A DNA stretch of 64,000 nucleotides from Culex pipiens pallens (lineage: Eukaryota > Arthropoda > Insecta > Diptera > Culicidae), in contig NC_068939.1 of assembly GCF_016801865.2 (NCBI RefSeq), positions 57,734,694 to 57,798,693 of the forward strand, in the 5' to 3' direction. Below, one piece after another: positions 30,541 through 41,340 of the stretch; the stretch's first letter is position 1, and each line of letters opens with the position of its first letter. The notes below the pieces were generated by a model. The model did no database searches and was not told where the DNA came from. It saw nothing but the letters and a program-made list of their open reading frames with translations. Both the position numbers and the translations under genes were made by a program.

Positions 30541-32800
30541 AGAAAATAAGATAGAGAAAACCTTAACAGAACAATTTTAGTGTAATTTCATTCAATCTAT
30601 ATCTGAAATCATTCAAATTTGAATTTATTACGCTACATTTTTTAAGTTTAATTTCGCGAACACACAAAAATTAAAATAAATATTTTTTTTTAAATGGATT
30701 TACTGCATTTTTTAAAACTAAATTAGGATTACAAACATTCTTTGGCAAAAGAACTCTTCTTGTGGTGCTGTGCATCTTAATTTGAATATTTTGAAAATAT
30801 TTCAAAAAGATGTTATGTCCATGACAAATTTCAACATTTCTGGAAAATATATTTTGCAAAGTTTTCAATTCACAAAAAAATGCAAACGTTTCTTTGTCCC
30901 TGATAAATTGGCATATTATAAATATTATTACTTAGTAAAGCAATTTTTTAAATCTGAAAATTATTCTGAAATTCTTTAAAAATATCAGTTTTACTCAAAG
31001 TTCTTAAAAAATAACAAGTACTTTACATTTAAGAAAACGATGTAAAACATTTACAAAATTCTATTCAGTATTATTTTGTACTTTGTAATATTTTCGAGAC
31101 TGAAGAGTCAAGTCTGTCATAGAGAAATTACAAAAAAACCATCAAAAACCTATTTTTTCTACATTTTTATTTTAAAAAAGATTTAGAAAACTTCAATTTT
31201 CGTGTTTCTTTTTCTTAAAGCGGCTCTATCTCAGCAACCCGAGGTCCAATCTTCAATGTCTCTTTGACAATTTTATAGCAAATTTTCTGAACTTTTCAAA
31301 AAAATATATTTTAATAAATGGTCACTCATGGTCACTGTTTTTAACAATCGAAAAACTGCAAATATTTCGCTAAAATCATACTTTCGGTGGCTATATCTTG
31401 AAAACGGAGCCCTTTATCAAAAAATCGGTGAAATACTTTTCGATTGCAAATTCAATTTTGCACTTAAAAAATAATGTCAAACTTGTTTTTGCATGACACT
31501 TAGATTTTTTTTTTCCAAAAATCATTTTTTTTTTCAAAAATTCATAACTCAGCGGCAGGTTTTTTGACCATGTTTCCCAATGGCTCAAAAGTTGCAGATT
31601 TTTGCCCCCTAAAACATATCAAAAAATCTCGAAAATCAAAAAAATACGTGTTTGGGATATTGAGTTTTTTTGTGAAAAAAAGTTTATAAAAAAATCCGCA
31701 TTTTTTTCCGTGTATCTATTTTTTCCCAAAAGTCCTTATCAATACCTACAACTTTGCCGAAGACACCAAATTGATCAGAAAGTTAATGTTTTTTTTTTTA
31801 GTTTTTTTTTCTAGAAACATAAAAAGTCACTTTTTATGAAAAATTATCAGGCCGCTGAAAATAGTTTTGAATGTCTTTCTTCCTTCAAAATCGGCTTAAC
31901 AAATCAGAGGGCAAGAACTATTTTTTTGTTCAAGGAAAACCCCCCACCGTGGCTCAAGCCAACGTCAACGGACACAAACTTCAAATAATATTCGTAAAGG
32001 CCTAACTTGGCCGAAAAAAACATACATCAAGAACTAGAGCTCCGAAGTTGGCATTTGTGTCCACTGAAACATATATAATTGAAAAAATTGAGAGGATGAA
32101 GTTAATGAAAATTGAGACTTTGAACTAAAAAGTGGTTTTCCCTACAGAAATACAAACTTTGAGCTAAATGCATCTATGGTCTTACACAATTTTTAAAAAT
32201 TATGAAAAAAAAAACTAAATAATTTTACGTTATGCAAACATTGCAAAATAAAGTACTTTCCCTTCAAAACCATCACCAAACCAACCCTTATTTCGATCTG
32301 CTCAAGTGCAAAAAGCTAGAGAGGGTAGAAAAATAATTACATTTTTCTCGCTCTATCCCATCTTTTTTTCTTTCCACAACTCAAGATGGACCACTTGCTG
32401 CTGCTGCTGCTTCTTCCAGCAACCAGCAGCATTAGTACCATCACTCATTTTATAATGCAAAAATTCACCACACCCAGCCAACCCTTTTGCGGGCATCGTA
32501 AACTTCCAGCGGAGCTTTCCGGCCGGCTGAACCGCGATGAAAAGTGACAAGTGGATGGCGGGTTGGTGGATGAAAGAGCAAATTTAATGAGATACAGCAG
32601 CTGGATTAGGCGTGAGCTACACAGCAAATAAAGTAGTAATCCAGCTGCGTGTAAAAGACCTGGGTGTAAAATAAATTTTGCATTATTTTATGAAATTCTG
32701 TGTAATATTACATACTGAAATATGTAGCCCATCAGTATGGGAAACCTACTTTACCGAAATGTCAAGCCTATATATGCGTTTATCCATTCCATTCTTCATC
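30541..32800. other. AT-rich repeat-derived DNA, no supported gene
   Basis: 31200-31860 resembles other dispersed repeats in the window (a CCGAAGACACCAAATTGATC motif near 31757, also near 12710 and 22447). 32370-32620 is more balanced in composition. No coding signature is seen. Confidence 0.4.
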
Positions 32801-32880
32801 GGTCTGATGGCCGAGCGGGCTAAGGCGCCAGTCCTTACTGATGGTGCTGGGTTTGAATCTCGTCGGTTGCAACTTTTTTT
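32801..32880 (+). mobile_element. Degenerate tRNA-like sequence (tRNA-Leu/Ser type head, probable SINE or pseudo-tRNA)
   Basis: TGGCCGAGCGGGCTAAGGCG matches the D-arm/A-box region of class II (Leu/Ser) tRNAs. GGTTTGAATCTC 40 nt later matches a B box, and a T run follows at 32873-32880. The acceptor arms do not pair and the anticodon loop is abnormal, so it is unlikely to be a working tRNA. An RNA polymerase III promoter remnant or SINE head is the better reading. Confidence 0.55.
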
Positions 32881-33582
32881 TGTGTTTGCAAAAAATGTAC
32901 ATGCAATGTGTAATATTAAGTGTTTGTTTTGACGAAGGTGATGTGCATGCTTTTGCATGCGATTTTACCATCGGATTTTTTGCTGTGTATGCTGCGCTAT
33001 GGACGGAGGTACTCGAGACTATCATTTGCAAGGTGCAATTTTCGTAAAACATTTTTTATGTTGAACATTGTTCAATGGTCGTCCCTCGGGGCTCGGGGTC
33101 GTAAAGTAGTACTCCAATTGAACGCGAAGCAGCGATGGGGATGAAAAATGCTGTGAGCTTGAATTACAAGAGAGGGGATTTGGAGGGGTTTGGAGGGAAT
33201 CGCGGGTGGAATAGCTAGAGCATACTTTGCGGTGACAGAATGTGCTTCACCCCTTCCGCCTTGGGATGTTGTGCCCCTTTTTTAGGGCTAGGATGAAGTT
33301 TTGTGAGAGGAGTTTGGTATGCTTAAGTGTGAGTTGTTCCAGGGAATGTTGCAATAAAAATTTATTCAATTATTTTTGTTCACTTTTTTTCAATCTAATT
33401 TGGTTTTATTGGTGAGTTATCTGAATAAAAAAAAGTTTTTTTTTGCAGTATGCAACAGAGTTTGGAGATTCTTTAATCTGTGTGCTTCATCATTATTTAT
33501 TTTGGAACAAATTTTAGACAATTAGGGCGCTCCTTTCCCTAGTTATGAGTTTTTTTGAAGATTGAAGATTTTAGACAATTTT
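32881..33582. other. Intergenic DNA, no supported gene
   Basis: Mixed composition. 33060-33330 is relatively GC-rich with no recognisable reading frame. Confidence 0.4.
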
Positions 33583-33990
33583 TTAAGGGATTTCATACAA
33601 AAATGTCAGAGGTTGGTATAAATAAACACTCTTACATTTTTTTTAAATCTGTTTTCAGGGCAATAAACAAATATTTTAATCCATGAACGAAACAAATTGG
33701 AAAATATGTGGTTGCATAATTACCGAGATATAGCATTTTGAAGTTAACAGTTTCAAAAAAGGGTGCCACGGATCTCAACATTGCTTTGACCATTTCTGCT
33801 CAAAAGTTTAGTGAAGATTCGTTAAACTGGTTCTGTTTGCGTGACGAAAGCCGATTTAAAAAAGTATTTTTTTTTCTTTTTTTATTTTCAAATATAAAAT
33901 CGTCAGTTTTCGATTGTTGTATTTTTTTTATACAAGCTAAATTCAAAAATCGGCCTTCGTCATGCACACGGGATATGTCTTGAGCAAAAA
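33583..33990. mobile_element. Truncated copy of the 'GGGTGCCACG' inverted-repeat element
   Basis: The left end TTAAGGGATTTCATACA resembles TTAAGGGGTTACATACA of the 53150-53840 copy. GATATAGCATTTTGAAG and GGGTGCCACG follow in the same order, then CTTCGTCATGCACACGGGATA. The right end is missing. Confidence 0.5.
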
Positions 33991-34284
33991 TCATATTTTT
34001 AGTGTATTTGATCAATTTTCCGTTATTCGAAATTTTGTGTTTTTCTACCTTCTAAAGCTTTTTACTGGATACTCTATAAATTTAAAAATAAAACATAAAA
34101 AATCCTTGAATTCACGAGTTTTTGCGGAAACTGTTGAATTTCACGAATTTCACGCTGTTCGCGAAATCGTAAAAAAATACTAGCCCTTATTATTTTAAAT
34201 AAAGCAGAGCGTAACTATTCAGAATATGTTTTGTAACGTTAAATTTTACGTTTCTATTCGAATAAGGCATTTGGTCCAAATTGT

Positions 34285-35153
34285 AGGGTGGCTCAGAATG
34301 TTTATTTTGGTGGGAAGACGAGAAAGCGCTACGGTGACTTGAGAAAAGTTGTAGGGAACACCATTCTGAGCAAACTTTGCTGATGATCACAAAGCTCTAT
34401 CTTCAAACGGGAAGTTTTTAGATCCATTTTTATTTTTATTTTAAGGCGTTTTTGAAAAAGTATTTAGGTAGGCTTATGTGGTAGCGAGTTGATGTCTTCT
34501 AGACATTTGTATTGCTCATCAAAACACACATTTATCTTCCAAGAAAACAAAAATCAGAAACAAATTTTAGCTGAAATATTTTAGGAATGCATTTTACTAA
34601 TTTGGTTGATTCCGGAAATATTTCAACTAAAACTTGTTTCTTCTTTTACAACCACTAAATCATTTTATATATTTTTGGGCCCTTCTAGACAGTTGACGAG
34701 CTTGTCAAAATGAACATTTTTGTTTAAAAAAACGAATTTTGGTCTATTATATCAAAAGTTATGGGCAAAAAACGATTAAAAATGCTCATTTTCAAATTGA
34801 GATCAATCCGAGATATTTTCTGTACTCTAGAATTTTCGTCGTATAGCTTTTGTTTAAAATGTCTGATTTTTGTTCTCTTGAAAGATAAATATGCGTTTTT
34901 ATAAGCTCTACAAATGTCTCGTTGATGTCTTATCAACTAGCTACGAGATAAGCCTGGGGTAATAAATTCAAAAAACTAGAAAATACTTTTTCAAAAACAC
35001 TTCAACATAACATTCAACATAAATCACAGAAATGGCTCAAAAACTTCCCGTTTGAAGATAGACCTTTGTGATCATCAGCAAAGTTGGCTCAGAATGGTGT
35101 TCCTTACAACCTTTCTCAAGTCACCGTAGCGTTTTCTCGTCTTGGACCACCCT
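34285..35153. mobile_element. Long-TIR element with AGGGTGG termini
   Basis: The left arm AGGGTGGCTCAGAATG... and right arm ...TTGGACCACCCT are inverted over more than 100 bp. AACTTCCCGTTTGAAGATAG in the right arm is mirrored near 34395, and GATCATCAGCAAAGTT near 34380. No clear target duplication. No coding content. Confidence 0.6.
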
Positions 35154-35606
35154 CATGTCCACCATACCAAAAGATGCCCCTATTGACCCCGGTCATTTGT
35201 CCTCGCTAGATTTCGGTTTCGGACCACTGTGCATTGATTTTGAACTTTGTACCGAAATTACCCCTTAGAACTTTATTTCACGCAAATCAAAGACTGGTTT
35301 GGACAAATTCTGTGTGATTTCGCGAAAAATAACCTATGCAAATTCAAAAATAAATAAATATTCAAATTACATTTTTGATTGATCAAGGTAACTCGTCATA
35401 AATAAGAACAAATTCATAAAACCAAAAACTTTTTTGCATTTTATTCATGAAAACATGAAAAATTAACATGCAGTTGTGAACAAAATAATTCTCAAATTCA
35501 TTAATAAAATAATTAAACGTAAAGTTTTTTCATGCATAAAATATCTTAAAATCTGAATCATTTTCATTCATGAACGGTCGTAAAAAATGGATTCATAAAT
35601 ACAGTC
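35154..35606. other. Spacer, nothing recognised
   Basis: Mixed AT-rich sequence between two inverted-repeat elements. Confidence 0.4.
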
Positions 35607-35933
35607 ATGCCTCGGTTTAGCACCGCATATGGGAGATGCAAAACCGAGGCGTGCATAACCGAGGCACAGAGCTTATGGGATTTTGGCTATATGGGAGACA
35701 TTGGCTTTAATCGTACGAAAAATCATGCAAACATCAAAAAATTATAGTGTTTTGAAATCGGGATGGTGTCAGCTGTCCATTAAAATTATTATTTCATGAA
35801 AATTTTCACAAAAATACCTATGTTTCCTGTATTTCGAAAAAGCATTTTTTCTCTCTAAAGAAACCAAAATATATTGTTATTGCAATATGGGTATCAAATG
35901 ATCAGGTTTTGCCTTCCTCACTGAGGTAAGGCT

Positions 35934-36981
35934 AAGGCTACCAACTCTTGCTGAGCAAAATTCCGTACACTTTACCGATATGACACCATGGTATCACAAA
36001 AACTGTCAAGGAATAATTTTTATAAATTTGAAATTGGGTACTAAAGCTGTATGTAAATTTTTATGTACAACAAAAAAAAAAACACAATTAAAAACCATTT
36101 CTGATCACTTTTTTTCATTTTAATGCAAAAAATTTTTTTTGCAAGACAACATTTTTTCGATGGATCAACTATGGTTCCCTTGGAGCGAGCTGTCAAGTAG
36201 AACCTTTTCTGTCAAGAAGGGCCGCGAAGTTAATTTTTAAAAATTGAACTAAAAAACCATTTTAAATCCTTTGAGGTCGTTAAAAGGGTCGTTGTACTCA
36301 GAAAAATAAGCATTGTGAACAATAATATCACATATTGAGGCTTAATTTTAGGACCCAATTAAAAATATAAAACTGTCTCCTTTTTACATTTTACAAATTT
36401 CACTTTGCTTATGACTTGCACTTTTAAAAATATTCACAAAATAAACCGCGACTTGCTGAACCAAATCTTCATGTTCTCCCATTTTTTTGTCAAACGTTTA
36501 AAAGTTTTCGAAATGTCATGTTTTCATATAAAAATAATAAATATCGTTCTCATGAAAACATTTCGACAATTTTTTTTTAAACGGTCCTATAAACATGTAA
36601 AACACAAAAGCTTATAGGACCTTTAAAAAAAACTCTAGATTTGTAATTAAAATGTGGCTATAGAAAACCTTTGGATCTTTTATCGGATAAATATGTTTTG
36701 TAAGGAATTTAAAAAGAACAATAATTGATAATCAACTGTGAACCGAGGAAAACCCGGAAAACAATCCAAATTATCCCTTTAAAACAAATTGACAGATAAA
36801 TAAAATTAAAAAAAGCTTCGACCAGATCAGAAAAGCAAATCAATTTTAAAAAATTGTCAAAATTCCGTACAAATCCGTATTATGCGAAAAATTCCGTACA
36901 CAAATTCCGGCCTGTTAAAAATCCGCGGAGAGAGTCGAAAATCCGTACGGTAAGGAAAAAATCCGTACAGTTGGTAGCCTT
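35934..36981. mobile_element. Nested TIR element with 10-bp target duplication
   Basis: Termini AAGGCTACCAACT and AGTTGGTAGCCTT are perfect inverted repeats. AGGTAAGGCT flanks both sides (35924-35933 and 36982-36991). Near both ends lie ATTCCGTACA-type motifs, repeated several times at 36860-36970. A 10-bp duplication is in the range of Mutator-like elements, but no transposase is present, so the superfamily is uncertain. Confidence 0.7.
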
Positions 36982-37085
36982 AGGTAAGGCTATAATTATG
37001 CTCTAAAAATGAACTTTTTATTAAAAGCTCGAAGACCCACCTTCATGTATACATATCGACTCAGAATCGAAAACTGAACAAATGT

Positions 37086-37097
37086 CTGTGTGTGTGT

Positions 37098-37132
<35 letters not shown>
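37086..37132. repeat. (TG)n / TATG microsatellite
   Basis: A run of TG dinucleotides interrupted by TATG units. Confidence 0.85.
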
Positions 37133-37133
<1 letters not shown>

Positions 37134-37268
37134 GTTCAAAAATCTTGCCAAGTTTTTTCAGCACTCGCTGAACCGATTTTGATCGAACCAGTTTCATTCG
37201 ACTTGGTTTAGGGTCCCATACATCGCTATTGAATTGTTTGAAGTTTCAATAAGTAGTTCAAAAGTTAT

Positions 37269-37700
37269 CTAATCTAATCTAATCAGACCCTAGCGCAGCC
37301 AATCTTTCGAAGGGATCCTGGAGAGTGCCTTAGGTTAGATGACGCCTAGCACCCTTCTTGTCATTTATTAACGTTTGTAGTGCGCCATTGCATTAGAATG
37401 CATTGAAACATCACAAGCGTTAAAGCGGCCAGGCCTACTGCGTAAAGCCGTATCGCAGAGATGACTCGTAATTGGGTTGAGTTTGAGCACTGAGTGTTCG
37501 AACAACAACACAATTCTGAATCGACAGGGGAGGAAGAAGCGTGGGGACACACCACCATACGCTCCGATATTTGGTTGTATTCGTTGGGAGCACCATGCTA
37601 AGAAGGTTTGGTACTTCGGGACCCTCTGGGATGGAACATTGTATTTTCACGAATGCCCTGGACACTATTTGCCGTGGTTATAGCGCCACAACTCGCTCTA
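37269..37700 (-). mobile_element. 5'-truncated LINE 3' fragment with (CTAAT)n tail, copy 1
   Basis: The plus strand begins CTAATCTAATCTAATCAGAC, so the element reads on the minus strand and ends in a pentamer-repeat tail. A 21-bp duplication (37248-37268 and 37701-37721) brackets it. It is nearly identical to 55201-55592 but extends about 40 bp further 5'. Minus-strand frames of 60-76 codons are shared by the two copies and may be the end of an ORF, but I cannot assign a clade. Confidence 0.75.
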
Positions 37701-37741
37701 AATAAGTAGTTCAAAAGTTATGTATAAAAATGTGTTTTCAA

Positions 37742-39040
37742 ATATATCCGGATCTCAATTATATGCAAGTAAAAGATGTCCGGATTCATCATCCAACCCA
37801 TCGTTGGTTAGGTAATCAAAAGACCTTTCCAACAAGTCTACAACATCGAAGATCTGGTAACCCTGTCTCGAGTTATGACCACTTAAGTGATATTTATGTA
37901 CTTTTCTGAAGCCGGATCTCACTTAAATGCATGTAAACGATGTCCGGATCCATCATCCGACCCATCGTTGGTTAGGTAATCGAGAAACCTTTCCAACGAG
38001 TCCATATAATTGAAGATCTGGCAACCCTGTCTCGAGTTATGACCACTTAAGTGATATTTATGTACTTTTCTGAAGCCGGATCTCACTTAAATGCATGTAA
38101 ACGATGTCCGGATCCATCATCCAACCCATCGTTGGTTAGGTAATCAAGAGACCTTTCCAACGAGTCCGCAACATCGAAAATCTGGCAACCCTGTCTTGAG
38201 TTATGACCACTTAAGTGATATTTATGTACTTTTCTGAAGCCGGATCTCACTTAAATGCATGTAAACGATGTCCGGATCCATCATCCAACCCATTGTTGGT
38301 TAGGTAATCAAGAGACCTTTCCAATGAGTCCACAACATCGAAGATCTGGCAACCCTGTCTCGAGTTATGACCACTTAAGTGATATTTATGTACTTTTCTG
38401 AAGCCGGATCTCACATAAATGCATGTAAACGATGTCCGGATCCATCATCCAACCCATCGTTGGTTAGGTAATCAAGAGACCTTTCCAACGAGTCCGCAAC
38501 ATCGAAAATCTGGCAACCCTGTCTTGAGTTATGACCACTTAAGTGATATTTATGTACTTTTCTGAAGCCGGATCTCACATAAATGCATGTAAACGATGTC
38601 CGGATCCATCATCCAACCCATCGTTGGTTAGGTAATCAAGAGTTCTTTCCAACGAGTCCGCAACATCGAAAATCTTGCAACCCTGTCTCGAGTTATGACC
38701 ACTTAAGTGATATTTATGTACTTTTCTGAAGCCGGATTTCACTTAAATGCATGTAAACGATGTCCGGATCCATCATCAGATCCATCGTTGGTTAGATAAT
38801 CAAGAGACCTTTCCAACGAGTCCACAACATCGAAGATCTGGCAACCCTGTCTCGAGTTATGACCACTTAAGTGATAATTATGTACCTTTTTGAAGCCGGA
38901 TCTCCCTTAAATGTATGTAAACGATGTCCGGAACCATCATCCGACCCATGGTTGGTTAGGTAATCAAGAGGTCTTTCCAACGAGTCCACATAATTGAAAA
39001 TCTGTGCAACCCTGTCTCGAGTTATGACAACTTAAGTTAT
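37742..39040. repeat. 164-bp tandem minisatellite, about eight units
   Basis: GAAGCCGGAT recurs at 37908, 38072, 38236, 38400, 38564, 38728 and 38892, exactly 164 bp apart. Each unit has GATGTCCGGATCCATCATCC, CGTTGGTTAGGTAATCAAG and CGAGTTATGACCACTTAAG. The central units are almost identical and the outer ones have diverged, which fits unequal exchange in the middle of the array. No reading frame is conserved. Confidence 0.93.
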
Positions 39041-39164
39041 ATCTGTGTACTTATTTTTCTGGACCTAAAAAAATAGCTGAAATATGTGTCCAAACCACTC
39101 ATATTACCCATTGTTGGTAAAAAGTGAGGAAGGCATCAACCACATAGGTGGATTAAGTTAGTTT

Positions 39165-40130
39165 TTTTCATACATTTTGGATGTAATAACAACAATTTTA
39201 GATAAAACTCAAAATTTTCACAAAACTACGTTTTTTTGAAAAAAAAAAAACACCAAATTTAAATTTTTACAATATGGGTTTACAACGATCCGGATTTTTT
39301 CATACATTTCGAATGTAATAACAACATTTTTAGAAAATACTGAAAAATTTAACAAAACTACGTATTTTCGAATAAAATAATCAAAATTTCTGTTTTTACA
39401 ATGTGGATATCGAACGATCAGAATTTTTTCATACATTTCGAATGTAATAACAAAATTTTTGAAAATACTGCAATTTTTCACAAAACTACGTATTTAAAAA
39501 AAAATACTCAAAATTTCCGTTTTTACAATGTTGGTATCAAACGATCGGGATTTTTTCAAACATTTCGAAAGTTATTAGAAAAAAATGAAATTCTCAAAGT
39601 TTTCACAAAACTACGTATTTTTGAAAAAAAAATGATTTGATTATTTGATACCCGTATTGCAAAAACTGAAATTTTGAAAAGTTTTACTTTTGTAATAATA
39701 ATAATACGTAGTTTTGTGAAAATTTTGAGTTTTTTTTTTAAATATTGTTATTACATTCGAAATGTATGAAAAATCCCGATCGTTTGATACCCACATCGTA
39801 AAAACGGAAATTTTGAGTATTTTATTCGAAAATACGTAAATTTGTAAAAAATTAGAGTATTTTCTAAAAATGTTGTTATTACATTCGAAATGTATGAAAA
39901 AATCCCGATCGTTTGATACCCATATTGTAAAAATTTAAATTTTGAGTATTTTTTTCGAAAAAACGTAGTTTTGTGAAAATATGGAGTATTTTCTACAAAT
40001 TTTGTTACTTTATCAGAAATGTATGGAAAAAACCTGATCATTTGATACCCATATTCCAATAAAAATATATTTTTGGATTCTTTAGAAAAAAAAAATGCAT
40101 TTTTAAAATACAGGAAAAATACGTAGTTTT
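39165..40130. repeat. Palindromic array of 127-132 bp units (four direct, then about four inverted)
   Basis: CATACATTT-type motifs occur at 39169, 39301, 39430 and 39557 in one orientation. The complement AAATGTATG occurs at about 39758, 39888 and 40016 in the other. Each unit also has ACTACGTA and GATACCCATATTG-type blocks. The point of symmetry is near 39655. Together they could form a very long hairpin. Confidence 0.75.
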
Positions 40131-40190
40131 GTGAAAATTTTCATGAAATAATAATGTTAATGGATGTCTGACATCATCCCGATAAATAAT

Positions 40191-41315
40191 AAACACACTA
40201 TTTCGGAATTAAATTTAGTAGTATCACAAAATCCAGTCCAAATTCATGCTTTCTGGAACACATTTTTCTTGCTGTTCGAGTTTTTATACATTTGATTTTT
40301 TTTCTTCATAAAAATCTAATTTCCCAAGATGTTTGAATATGTCTAATTGTTGTTTGCATTTGAAAGTTTAAAAGCTGAAAAAATATAAATTGATCAATTG
40401 AAAGATTGATGATGATTATGATTCACGCAATTTTTCGTCACTCAAACTGGAATCCCTAAGCTAGAATCAAAGTATTCGTTAGAAGACAGTGCCTGTGTGC
40501 CATCGGATTATTTATAGCTTTCCTCCCTCCGATGGAATTCCACCTGCCATGTATATCCTGTGGCTTAGTAAAAGCTCGCTCCCTTACACCGTTCCAGAAT
40601 TAAGGGTGAAATCCGAAATGCGCCACTTCCACCACAATCCTCCCCACCATGATGAAAAACCTCGAGGGGAGACATGAAATAGTTGCTCCGTTTGCTCCCT
40701 TTTCTCCGACGGCGGCGGTCTCGTGTTTACGTGTTATACCTGTGTGTAATAATCATATTCATAAACTGTTTTACACTCTCTGGAAAATTAAATTAAATGG
40801 ATGCAGGAGGGTGAGCATTTCCCCCGTCCAGGTGTAAATGTCCTGCAGCACTGTAAGATGCAGTAAAAGTTCCAAGTGCTTTTGGAGTGTGGGGGGTGGG
40901 AAAAAATACTCCCTAGAATTGGTAATGCTAAAGCACTAATGAGTTTGACTATTTTTGGAGCGGTTGCAGCAAGCGGCAAAAGCTTAAGTGGGTTTAGACT
41001 GCTGTACAATGTTTCAACACTAATGACGAATACCGACGAGCGACGGGGGTTGTGTCATGTCCCAGCTTGATAGCCGCTGCGGTGGGGTGAAAATCCGAGC
41101 TGGTCCAATTAAGACCCGAGGTGTTATTTGTTGCCATAAACGGTGCTTGAGGGGAGGCCGGGGAGGGTTTGAAACTGTGCACCAAAGTTGGATTAACTGC
41201 TGTAGGGTGCTGGTTTTGTGCACTTAATTAACACACTGCACCTTGTTTTAAGCTGGGTGTGTTTAGCGGAGGTACTTGTGCAGTTTAGTTTTAATGGCTC
41301 GCTAAATTTTCCCTC
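40191..41315. other. Probable unique host intergenic DNA
   Basis: 40490-41250 is compositionally balanced, with small overlapping frames on both strands but no motif. No repeat seen elsewhere in the window matches it. Confidence 0.4.
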
Positions 41316-41340
41316 ATGAACAAGGGAAAAGTGCAATTAG

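Larger units (their letters stand above)
35911..39164. mobile_element. Inserted TIR-like element carrying the 164-bp minisatellite
   Basis: GCCTTCCTCACTGAGGTAAG at the left and GTGAGGAAGGC near 39122-39132 at the right are inverted. Outside the ends the host foldback sequence continues (ATCAGGTTTT on the left, TTTTTTCATACATTT on the right). It contains a nested element (35934-36981), a TG microsatellite, a truncated LINE (37269-37700) and the tandem array. No transposase frame is visible. Exact ends are inferred. Confidence 0.5.
35607..40190. mobile_element. Large foldback element with internal direct and inverted repeats; hosts further insertions
   Basis: It starts at CAGTCATGCCTCGGTTTAGC, with a local inverted repeat of the CCGAGGC type. 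The sequence around 35755-35910 is mirrored at about 40030-40183: GGGTATCAAATGATCAGG against CCTGATCATTTGATACCC, and CATGAAATAATAAT in the right arm against ATTATTATTTCATG in the left. The outermost right terminus is missing. The body includes repeat units at 39165-40130 and an inserted 3.2-kb minisatellite-bearing element at about 35911-39164. Confidence 0.6.

Noticed and set aside
37361..37665. Conserved minus-strand frames also present at 55298-55587
   Set aside because: Both lie in near-identical LINE 3' fragments, so conservation is due to recent duplication. Three different frames are equally conserved, so none is singled out.
37742..39040. CRISPR array
   Set aside because: Units are contiguous 164-bp tandem copies without unique spacers, in a eukaryotic setting.
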